From JAJUFS01 sp964599565 (GTDB lineage Bacteria; Pseudomonadota; Gammaproteobacteria; Natronospirales; JAJUFS01): DNA of 7,283 nucleotides. Of the stretch, positions 1 to 7,283 are shown one piece after another. Numbering within the stretch: position 1 is the first letter of the stretch; every line of letters starts with the position of its first letter. Location of the stretch: the NCBI GenBank assembly GCA_964599565.1, contig CAZRFE010000098.1:1-7283 (forward strand), written 5' to 3'. The notes under the pieces were generated by a model. The model saw nothing but the letters and a program-made list of their open reading frames with translations. It was not told the origin of the DNA and made no database searches. The position numbers and the translations under genes are program-made.

Positions 1-129
1 CGCGAGCAGCCGGTAAAGCGCGCCGGAATCCAGCATTTCCCAGCCGAGCGCCTCTGCCAGCCGCCGGGCAATCGTGCCCTTGCCGGTACCGCTCGGACCA
101 TCGATCGCGATGACAGGTACTTCGTTCAT
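1..129 (-). CDS. cmk: Cytidylate kinase (CMP/dCMP kinase), N-terminal 43 codons, cut by window edge
   Basis: Cmk transfers a phosphate from ATP to CMP or dCMP in the cytoplasm, feeding pyrimidine salvage and CTP/dCTP pools. The visible peptide starts MNEVPVIAIDGPSGTGKGT. It holds the P-loop (GPSGTGKGT, residues 11-19) and the family's LDSGALYR segment (residues 33-40), which follows the first helix and matches the D-S-G-x-x-Y-R signature of Cmk. The ATG at 129-127 overlaps the aroA stop in an ATGA junction, so translation is probably coupled to aroA. Upstream there is only a weak purine-rich stretch (GGAAAC, twice) rather than a strong Shine-Dalgarno. The reading frame is open to base 1. The family is about 220-230 residues long, so roughly four fifths of the gene lies outside. 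In the usual cluster rpsA would follow, but that cannot be seen here. Confidence 0.95.
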   Translation of the reverse strand, partial: MNEVPVIAIDGPSGTGKGTIARRLAEALGWEMLDSGALYRLLA

Positions 130-1430
130 GTTTCCGTTTCCGTGATGTCGAGTCCGGCTCGCTGCATGAGGGCAGCGAAACCGGGAAATGACGTTGCAAT
201 GCTTTCAGTATCGAGGATTTCCAGCGGTCCGGCCGCTCGCTGCCCGAGCATCGCGAAGCTCATGGCGATGCGATGATCGCCGTGACTGTTGATCCGCCCG
301 CCCCCCACGTCCCCGCCCGTAACGCGAACGGCGTCCGCCTGGAGCACCGTTTCGACGCCGAGCCGACCCAGCCCTTCCGCCATCGCCGCCAGCCGGTCGC
401 TTTCCTTCACGCGCAGCTCGCCGGCGCCGGTGATCTGCGTTTCGCCCTCCGCGACCGCGGCGAGCGCGAGCAGCAGCGGTATCTCGTCGATCGCGCGTAC
501 TACATCGGCGGCGGAAACCGTGATGCCGCGCAAACCGGTTCCTGAAACCGTCACGTCCGCCCGTGGTTCGCCGCATGCTTCACGCCGGTTCGCGATCTCG
601 ACATCTGCGCCCATGCGTGTGAGCAGATCGAGAAATCCCGTTCGCGTCGGATTCACGCCAGCATCTTCCACCGTGACCGACGCGCCGGGGGTCATTGCGG
701 CGGCGGCGAGCACGAATGCCGCGGACGACAGATCGCCCGGAACATCGATCCGACCCGGAGAACGCAGGCGTGCGCCCGGCTCCAGCCGAAGCGTACCGGC
801 TGCCGCTGCGACCGGAACGCCGAAGGCGCGCAACATGCGCTCCGTGTGATCACGGCTCACCGCCGGTTCGTGAAGGACAACCGGTTCCTTCGCCGCAAGG
901 CCGGCGATCAGGATCGCGGATTTGACCTGCGCGCTCGCAACCGGCATGGGATAGTCGATCCCGCGCAACACGCGCTTTCCATGCACAACCAGCGGCGCCG
1001 TGCCTTCTCGCGTCGTTTCAATACCCGCTCCCATGCGCATGAGCGGCTGGGCGATGCGGCGCATCGGGCGCGAGCGCAGCGATGCATCGCCGGTCAGCGT
1101 GGCGGTAATGTCACGTCCCGCGAGCAATCCCGCAAGCAGGCGCATGCCCGTGCCGGAATTGCCAAGGTCCAGCGGTTGCGGCGGCGACACGAAGGTGCCG
1201 TCGCCGCGGACACGAACGCACCTGTCCGCCGCTTCGATATCCGCGCCGAGTGCGCGCAAGGCATTCGCCGTCGCGCGGCAATCATCGCCATCCAGGAAAT
1301 TCTCGATGACTGTCTCGCCACTGGATGCAGCGGAAAGCATCAATGCGCGATGCGAAATCGACTTGTCGCCGGGAACCCGGTGAACTCCGGCGGGAATTCC
1401 GCCGGGCTTCGACAACAACCGTTTCGCCAT
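126..1430 (-). CDS. aroA: 3-phosphoshikimate 1-carboxyvinyltransferase (EPSP synthase), class II-like
   Basis: AroA joins phosphoenolpyruvate to shikimate-3-phosphate, the sixth step of the shikimate pathway, giving the direct precursor of chorismate. The 434-residue protein has the normal length. Visible motifs are PGDKSISHR (20-28; K23 and R28 are substrate-binding), the signature loop LGNSGTGMR (89-97), GDASLRSRPM (114-123), SAQVK (166-170), RDHTE (193-197), NPTR (260-263), the catalytic-type aspartate D315 in AIDEIP, the second signature VKESDR (341-346) and GDHRIAM (384-390). SAQVK, RDHTE and NPTR are class II features, shared with the AroA domain of Pseudomonas and with Agrobacterium CP4. 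E. coli-type class I enzymes differ there. The protein is stand-alone: there is no fused or adjacent prephenate dehydrogenase, unlike in Pseudomonas. The ATG lies one base after the hisC stop (TGA-G-ATG), with no clear Shine-Dalgarno, so it is probably translated by re-initiation after hisC. Its TGA overlaps the cmk start. Confidence 0.97.
   Translation of the reverse strand: MAKRLLSKPGGIPAGVHRVPGDKSISHRALMLSAASSGETVIENFLDGDDCRATANALRALGADIEAADRCVRVRGDGTFVSPPQPLDLGNSGTGMRLLAGLLAGRDITATLTGDASLRSRPMRRIAQPLMRMGAGIETTREGTAPLVVHGKRVLRGIDYPMPVASAQVKSAILIAGLAAKEPVVLHEPAVSRDHTERMLRAFGVPVAAAAGTLRLEPGARLRSPGRIDVPGDLSSAAFVLAAAAMTPGASVTVEDAGVNPTRTGFLDLLTRMGADVEIANRREACGEPRADVTVSGTGLRGITVSAADVVRAIDEIPLLLALAAVAEGETQITGAGELRVKESDRLAAMAEGLGRLGVETVLQADAVRVTGGDVGGGRINSHGDHRIAMSFAMLGQRAAGPLEILDTESIATSFPGFAALMQRAGLDITETET
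1387..1405 (-). repeat. GC-rich hairpin in the first codons of aroA
   Basis: A perfect 7-bp inverted repeat (CCGGCGG, 5-nt loop GAATT on the plus strand, CCGCCGG) lies about 25-43 nt inside the aroA coding sequence, within the codons for PGGIPAG. It could fold in the mRNA just behind the initiating ribosome. Such GC-rich repeats arise easily from Gly/Pro/Ala codons, so a role is only a possibility. Confidence 0.3.
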
Positions 1431-1431
1431 C

Positions 1432-2559
1432 TCAGCGCGCGAGCACTTTTCGAAGCGCGTCGATCAACCGCAGGTTCTGCTCGGGCGTACCGATCGAAAT
1501 GCGCAGGTGATTCGGCATGCCGTAATTCGCGACCGGGCGCACGATCACGCCTTCACGCAGCAATGCATCGAACACAGGCTTCGCAGGGCCGCCGACGTCG
1601 ACCGTGCAGAAATTGCAGACCGAAGGAATGAACGGCAGGCCCATGTCGCCGTACGCATCGCGCATCTGCTGCATGCCGGCGTCATTCATCTCGACGGTCC
1701 TGCGAATGTGCTCGCGATCGCCGAGTGCGGCGGCGGCCGCGCTTTGTGCAAGAAGGTTCGGGTTGAATGCGAGCCGCACGCGGTTGAGCAGGTCGGTAAT
1801 TTCGGGATTCGCGAGCGCGTATCCAACGCGCAGCCCGGCAAGTCCATACGCTTTCGAGAACGTTCGCGTGACAATGAGATTCGGATACCTGTCGAGCAGG
1901 CCGCTGCAGTCCGGGTAATCCGGTTCGCTGACGTAATCGACATACGCCTCGTCGACGAGTACGACGACATCGCGCGGCACGGCATCGAGGAAGCGTTCCA
2001 TCTCCGCCCTGCCAAGCCATGTTCCCGTCGGGTTGTTAGGATTCGCAATGAACACGATGCGCGTCGACGCATCGATCCTTGCGAGCATGTTGTCGAGGTT
2101 GTGTCCGTACGGCTGCATTTCGTGGGTCGGCGGATTCGCGTCCGCAATGCGAAGTTCTGCACCTGCCGCCTGCGCGACGATGTTGTAGATCGCGAATGCA
2201 TACTTTGAAATGACCGCGGCACGACCCGGGCCGAGAAAGACGCGCGCCGCAAGTTCAAGGATGTGATCCGAGCCCGAACCCAGCGTGATCCGGTTCATCG
2301 CGATGCCGTGGTAGTCCGCGAGCGCGCGCTTGAGCTCGAAACCGTTGCCGTCGGGATACAGCGCAAGTTCGTCGAACTCCCGGCGGATGACTTCAAGTGC
2401 GCTCGGGCTCGGGCCAATCGGGTTTTCGTTCGACGCGAGCTTGATGATGCCGGTGATGCCGAGCTCGCGCTCAAGCTCCGCAATGGGCTTGCCCGCCTGG
2501 TATGGCGCGAGATCCTTGACGCCGTCAACGGCGAGATCGATGAAACGGATTTCCTTCAC
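1432..2559 (-). CDS. hisC: Histidinol-phosphate / aromatic aminotransferase (HisC2-like), PLP-dependent
   Basis: HisC is a fold-type I PLP aminotransferase that converts imidazole-acetol phosphate to histidinol phosphate. Members found in gyrA-serC-aroA clusters commonly also transaminate aromatic keto acids or prephenate. The 375-residue protein shows SNENP (43-47), the PLP-contacting NPNNPTG (173-179), DEAY (203-206, D203 for the pyridine nitrogen), the Schiff-base lysine K236 in TFSKAYG, R244 in GLRVGY for the PLP phosphate, and R353 in HLRISIG for the substrate carboxylate. The family's key residues therefore appear intact. It reads as close to the Pseudomonas HisC2 type (DGVKDLAPYQAGKPI near the start, GVIVRPVANYGMPN near the end). 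I chose the GTG start at 2559 because AGGAG lies six bases upstream and the homologous N-terminus begins there. The gene starts 9 nt after serA and ends one base before aroA. Whether its main substrate is histidinol phosphate or an aromatic compound cannot be read from sequence alone. Confidence 0.94.
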   Translation of the reverse strand: MKEIRFIDLAVDGVKDLAPYQAGKPIAELERELGITGIIKLASNENPIGPSPSALEVIRREFDELALYPDGNGFELKRALADYHGIAMNRITLGSGSDHILELAARVFLGPGRAAVISKYAFAIYNIVAQAAGAELRIADANPPTHEMQPYGHNLDNMLARIDASTRIVFIANPNNPTGTWLGRAEMERFLDAVPRDVVVLVDEAYVDYVSEPDYPDCSGLLDRYPNLIVTRTFSKAYGLAGLRVGYALANPEITDLLNRVRLAFNPNLLAQSAAAAALGDREHIRRTVEMNDAGMQQMRDAYGDMGLPFIPSVCNFCTVDVGGPAKPVFDALLREGVIVRPVANYGMPNHLRISIGTPEQNLRLIDALRKVLAR

Positions 2560-2565
2560 GATAAT

Positions 2566-2571
2566 CTCCTA
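2566..2571 (-). promoter_or_regulatory. Shine-Dalgarno of hisC, overlapping the serA stop codon
   Basis: Minus-strand TAGGAG: AGGAG sits six bases before the GTG start of hisC and supports that start over other candidates. The TAG stop of serA (2571-2569) is embedded in it, so ribosomes ending serA would release on the hisC ribosome-binding site. It is the only strong ribosome-binding site seen after serC. Confidence 0.8.
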
Positions 2572-3591
2572 GAAGGTGCGCACGTTCAGCACGCCCTGGA
2601 TGGAACGTATCCGGTCGATGGTCGCCACAGGAACCGGCGATGCCACATCGACCATGGTGTAGGCGACGTCGCCGCGCGACTGGTTGATCATGTCGAGAAT
2701 GTTGAGGTCCGCTGCGGCAAGTGCGGTCGTCACCTGTCCGAGCATGTTCGGCACATTGGCGTTCGCAACCGCGACGCGATAGGCATTCTCCGCGCGCGGC
2801 AGTTTCACGTTCGGAAANNNNNNNNNNNNNNNNNNNNNNNNNNNNNNNNNNNNNNNNNNNNNNNNNNNNNNNNNNNNNNNNNNNNNNNNNNNNNNNNNNN
2901 NNNNNNNNNNNNNNNNNCGCGCGGGCATGAGCCGAAGGCGTGCGGCATTCACGATACCGCGCGTTGCATCGGACAGCGGCACGTGAACGCTCACGAAATC
3001 GGATCTTGAAAACAGCTCATCGAGCGAGAGCGCCTGCTGCACGTCCGAAGACAATTGCCAGGCACGCTCCACGGTCAGCTGCGGATCGAAACCCGTTACC
3101 TGCATGCCGAGATCGCGCGCCGCGTTCGCGACCTGCACGCCGATGGCGCCAAGACCGATGACGCCGAGCGTCCTGCCCGGCAGCTCGAATCCCGTGAACT
3201 GCTTCTTGCACTTCTCGACCGCGAGATGAACGTCTTCATCGCTTCCGGACAGGCTGCGCGCGTATTGCCATGCCGCGGGAATGTTCCGTGCAGCAAGCAG
3301 CATGCCGGCGACGACGAGTTCCTTGACGGCGTTCGCGTTGGCACCCGGTGCGTTGAATACGGGAATGCCGCGCCCGGTGAGCGCGCCGACCGGAATGTTG
3401 TTCACGCCCGCGCCCGCGCGCGCCACGGCCTTGACCGACGCGGGAACGTCCATCGCGTGCATGTCCGCAGAGCGCAGGATGATGGCATCGGGATCCGCGA
3501 TCGCCGATGCGATCTCGTATTGCGCACGCGGCAGGCGTTCAAGCCCTGCAGCGGCGATATTGTTCAGCGTGAGAATCCGGAAACTAGCCAT
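2569..3591 (-). CDS. serA: D-3-phosphoglycerate dehydrogenase, ACT-domain type, interrupted by an assembly gap
   Basis: This enzyme oxidises 3-phosphoglycerate to 3-phosphohydroxypyruvate with NAD, the committed step of serine synthesis. SerC, encoded just upstream, uses the product. The N-terminal part shows the substrate-side loop RAGAGVNNIP (58-67) and NAPGANANAVKEL (80-92). Then comes a Rossmann domain with GLGAIG (146-151) and the acidic residue D169 in GFDP expected for NAD preference, followed by HVPL (203-206). The C-terminus (about 270-340) is a regulatory ACT domain (NVPNMLGQVT, then INQSRGDVAYTMVDV), typically the serine-sensing part. The N run removes the segment that should hold the catalytic Arg, Glu and His (ARG, E and HxG motifs), so activity cannot be verified. 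With the Ns counted the frame gives 340 residues. Related short ACT-type enzymes are, from memory, nearer 390, so the true gap is probably longer than drawn. The ATG overlaps the end of serC by 8 nt (ATGGCTAG). Another D-2-hydroxyacid dehydrogenase activity is possible, but the serC neighbour favours SerA. Confidence 0.88.
   Translation of the reverse strand: MASFRILTLNNIAAAGLERLPRAQYEIASAIADPDAIILRSADMHAMDVPASVKAVARAGAGVNNIPVGALTGRGIPVFNAPGANANAVKELVVAGMLLAARNIPAAWQYARSLSGSDEDVHLAVEKCKKQFTGFELPGRTLGVIGLGAIGVQVANAARDLGMQVTGFDPQLTVERAWQLSSDVQQALSLDELFSRSDFVSVHVPLSDATRGIVNAARLRLMPAXXXXXXXXXXXXXXXXXXXXXXXXXXXXXXXXXXFPNVKLPRAENAYRVAVANANVPNMLGQVTTALAAADLNILDMINQSRGDVAYTMVDVASPVPVATIDRIRSIQGVLNVRTF
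2818..2917. other. Assembly gap: 100 Ns inside serA
   Basis: There are exactly 100 undetermined bases, the conventional placeholder for a gap of unknown size. The flanks encode the NAD domain up to RLRLMPA on one side and the linker plus ACT domain from FPNVKLPR on the other, so both belong to one dehydrogenase. The flanks stay in frame if the true gap length is 1 modulo 3. Comparison with the family suggests about 80-90 missing codons rather than the 34 drawn. Confidence 0.97.
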
Positions 3592-4666
3592 GGCGGCGCT
3601 CGAATTCGCGCATGAACGCGATCAGCGCATCCACGCCTGCTTCCGGCATGGCGTTGTAGATCGATGCGCGCATGCCGCCGACAGCGCGATGCCCTGCCAG
3701 GTTCCTGAGTCCCGCGGCGTCCGCTTCGGCGAGAAATTTCACGTCAAGTGCCGCGTCGGCAAGCGTGAACGGAACATTCATGCGCGAGCGGTCCTTCACC
3801 GCGACGGGATTCGCGTAGAAATCCGACGCATCGATGAAGTCATACAGCTTCGCGGCCTTGCGGATATTCACCTGTTCCATCGCAGCAACACCGCCCTGCT
3901 TCTTCAGCCAGTCGAACACCAATCCCGCGAGATACCACGCATACGTCGGCGGCGTGTTGTACATCGAGTCAGCCTTCGCGTGTGCGGCGTAATCCAGCAT
4001 CGACGGAAAATCCGTGGACAGCCCGCCGAGAAGATCGTCGCGGATGATCACGACGGCAAGTCCCGCCGGACCGATGTTCTTCTGCGCACCGGCGTAGATC
4101 ACGCCGAACTGCGACACATCGATCGTGCGCGAGAGGATGTTCGATGACATGTCCGCGACCAGCGGCACCGTGCCCGTCTCCGGAACATCGTGGAATTCCA
4201 CGCCATGAATGGTTTCGTTCGGTGTGTAATGCACGTACGCCGCATCCGCGTCCAGCTGCCATGACGATGCATCGGGAATCGACGTGAAGTTTTCCGCCTG
4301 CGTATCGACGACAAGATTCACGGTGCAGAAGCGTCGCGCTTCCTCGACCGCCTTGGCGGACCAGTGTCCGGTCCGAAAGTAGTCCGCGCGTTCTCTTCCG
4401 TGCAGCAGGTTCAGCGGGATCATCGCGAACTGCAGCGTGGCGCCGCCCTGCAGGAAGAGGACCTTGTAGTTCGAAGGTATGGAAAGGAGTTGGCGCAGGT
4501 CGGCTTCCGCCTGTGCCGCGATCGCGATGAAGTCACGCGAACGGTGCGACATTTCCATCGCGGACAGGCCGCTGGCGTTGACATCGAGAAACTCATCGCG
4601 CGCCCGGTGCATCACGGCTTCGGGCAGCGCGGCGGGACCTGCGCTGAAGTTGTAGACGCGGCTCAT
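3584..4666 (-). CDS. serC: Phosphoserine / phosphohydroxythreonine aminotransferase
   Basis: SerC is a PLP enzyme that transfers an amino group from glutamate to 3-phosphohydroxypyruvate, making phosphoserine. In many proteobacteria the same enzyme makes 4-phosphohydroxythreonine for pyridoxal phosphate synthesis. The 360-residue length is standard. Motifs seen are YNFSAGPA (5-12), EMSHRS (38-43; H41 and R42 match the substrate-contacting pair), LQGGAT (72-77) in the cofactor-phosphate region, ADMSSN (171-176; D172 contacts the pyridine ring), the Schiff-base lysine K196 in GAQKNIGPAG, NTPPTYAWY (237-245), and HRAVGGMRASIYNAMP (326-341) with the C-terminal substrate histidine and arginines. 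The ATG at 4666 is preceded by AGGAG at five bases and gives the canonical N-terminus. The gene is 109 nt downstream of gyrA and overlaps serA by 8 nt, so it is probably the first gene of a coupled serC-serA-hisC-aroA-cmk unit. Nothing in it looks damaged. Confidence 0.97.
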   Translation of the reverse strand: MSRVYNFSAGPAALPEAVMHRARDEFLDVNASGLSAMEMSHRSRDFIAIAAQAEADLRQLLSIPSNYKVLFLQGGATLQFAMIPLNLLHGRERADYFRTGHWSAKAVEEARRFCTVNLVVDTQAENFTSIPDASSWQLDADAAYVHYTPNETIHGVEFHDVPETGTVPLVADMSSNILSRTIDVSQFGVIYAGAQKNIGPAGLAVVIIRDDLLGGLSTDFPSMLDYAAHAKADSMYNTPPTYAWYLAGLVFDWLKKQGGVAAMEQVNIRKAAKLYDFIDASDFYANPVAVKDRSRMNVPFTLADAALDVKFLAEADAAGLRNLAGHRAVGGMRASIYNAMPEAGVDALIAFMREFERRHG

Positions 4667-4671
4667 GGACG

Positions 4672-4676
4672 CTCCT
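4672..4676 (-). promoter_or_regulatory. Shine-Dalgarno of serC
   Basis: AGGAG on the minus strand, five bases before the ATG at 4666. It is a strong site, consistent with independent initiation at serC after the untranslated gap that follows gyrA. Confidence 0.75.
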
Positions 4677-4699
4677 GGACGGGAATGACGGGGAACCAG

Positions 4700-4726
4700 T
4701 GAATCACACGCGATTCAAGCAGAATC
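4700..4726 (-). promoter_or_regulatory. Three alternating GAATC/GATTC boxes in the serC leader (alternative hairpins or operator)
   Basis: On the plus strand this reads GAATC (4701-4705), six bases, GATTC (4712-4716), five bases, GAATC (4722-4726). The central box can pair with either neighbour. The downstream option extends to six pairs (TGAATC/GATTCA, 4700-4705 with 4712-4717), and the upstream option has five. In RNA these two hairpins would exclude each other. As DNA the pattern could equally be a half-site array for a dimeric regulator. It lies about 24-50 nt upstream of the serC ribosome-binding site. The stems are short, so a role is not established. Confidence 0.35.
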
Positions 4727-4730
4727 CGCC

Positions 4731-4751
4731 GCGGGCGTGTCAGCGGCCCGC
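4731..4751 (-). repeat. GC-rich inverted repeat in the gyrA-serC gap
   Basis: GCGGGC (4731-4736), a 9-nt loop, then GCCCGC (4746-4751): a perfect 6-bp stem. Its outer bases (4750-4751) are shared with the hairpin next to gyrA, so in RNA the two full stems compete. No T-run follows on the minus strand, so it is not a standard intrinsic terminator. Confidence 0.4.
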
Positions 4752-4772
4752 ATCAATTTCCCCCATTGATGC
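4750..4772 (-). repeat. 8-bp hairpin immediately after the gyrA stop codon
   Basis: GCATCAAT, a 7-nt loop, then ATTGATGC: a perfect 8-bp stem beginning three bases after the gyrA TAG. It is placed like a terminator or a 3'-end stabiliser. On the transcribed side it is followed by GC-rich sequence rather than a U-run, so Rho-independent termination is unlikely. Partial read-through control, RNA-processing or protection against 3' decay are possible roles. The short stem and mixed composition leave chance open. Confidence 0.45.
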
Positions 4773-4775
4773 AGC

Positions 4776-7283
<2,508 letters not shown>

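Noticed and set aside
846..1631. Plus-strand open frame of 261 codons opposite aroA/hisC
   Set aside because: It crosses the boundary between two well-recognised minus-strand genes, is rich in Arg/Ala with no recognisable domain, and is typical of antisense frames in GC-rich DNA.
2569..2817. C-terminal ACT domain as a remnant of pheA joined across the gap
   Set aside because: The sequence NVPNMLGQVT with INQSRGDVAYTMVDV is of the SerA ACT type, the frame matches the dehydrogenase on the other side, and no prephenate dehydratase or chorismate mutase sequence is visible.
2263..3009. Plus-strand open frame of 248 codons spanning the N run
   Set aside because: It is open only because Ns contain no stop codons, and it is antisense to hisC and serA.
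3281..4147. Plus-strand open frame of 288 codons opposite serA/serC
   Set aside because: It lies entirely antisense to two confident genes, has no family motif and no convincing ribosome-binding site.
4710..4745. Possible sigma-70 promoter for serC (CTGACA as -35, TTGAAT as -10, minus strand)
   Set aside because: The spacing is 19 bases and the -10 matches TATAAT at only four of six positions, too weak to call.

Overview
The window is one collinear block of six genes, all on the minus strand: gyrA (5' end cut off by the window), serC, a serA-type 3-phosphoglycerate dehydrogenase, hisC, aroA and the first 43 codons of cmk, in transcription order. The DNA is GC-rich. This order is a variant of the gyrA-serC-pheA-hisC-(tyrA)-aroA-cmk-rpsA 'supraoperon' of gamma- and betaproteobacteria. 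The GyrA, HisC and AroA sequences look closest to Pseudomonas-type gammaproteobacterial homologues recalled from memory. I therefore infer a high-GC gammaproteobacterium or a close relative, without a more precise placement. A run of exactly 100 Ns suggests a scaffolded draft or metagenome assembly.

Layout from high to low coordinates, which is 5' to 3' for the genes. gyrA (7283-4776) encodes the DNA gyrase A subunit and has unaltered residues at the main quinolone positions. A 109-nt intergenic region follows (4775-4667) and is rich in short inverted repeats. serC (4666-3584) overlaps the dehydrogenase gene by 8 nt. That gene, serA (3591-2569), is broken by the N run exactly where its catalytic residues should lie. 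hisC (2559-1432) begins with GTG behind its own strong Shine-Dalgarno. aroA (1430-126) starts one nucleotide after hisC ends. cmk (129-1, continuing off the window) overlaps aroA by an ATGA junction. The only non-coding stretch longer than 9 nt is the gyrA-serC gap.

How the genes work together: SerA and SerC carry out the first two steps of serine synthesis from 3-phosphoglycerate, and SerC usually also serves pyridoxal phosphate synthesis. SerC and HisC are both PLP aminotransferases. HisC acts in histidine synthesis and, in this type of cluster, probably also in phenylalanine and tyrosine transamination. AroA makes the precursor of chorismate. Cmk recycles CMP, and gyrase controls DNA topology. 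The tight junctions from serC to cmk suggest one translationally coupled transcript.

The main departure from the usual arrangement is that pheA, normally between serC and hisC, is replaced by serA, and no tyrA lies between hisC and aroA. No mobile element, CRISPR array, RNA gene or defence system was seen. The window is core metabolism with an unusual gene composition and a few structured sites worth checking, rather than a clearly new system.
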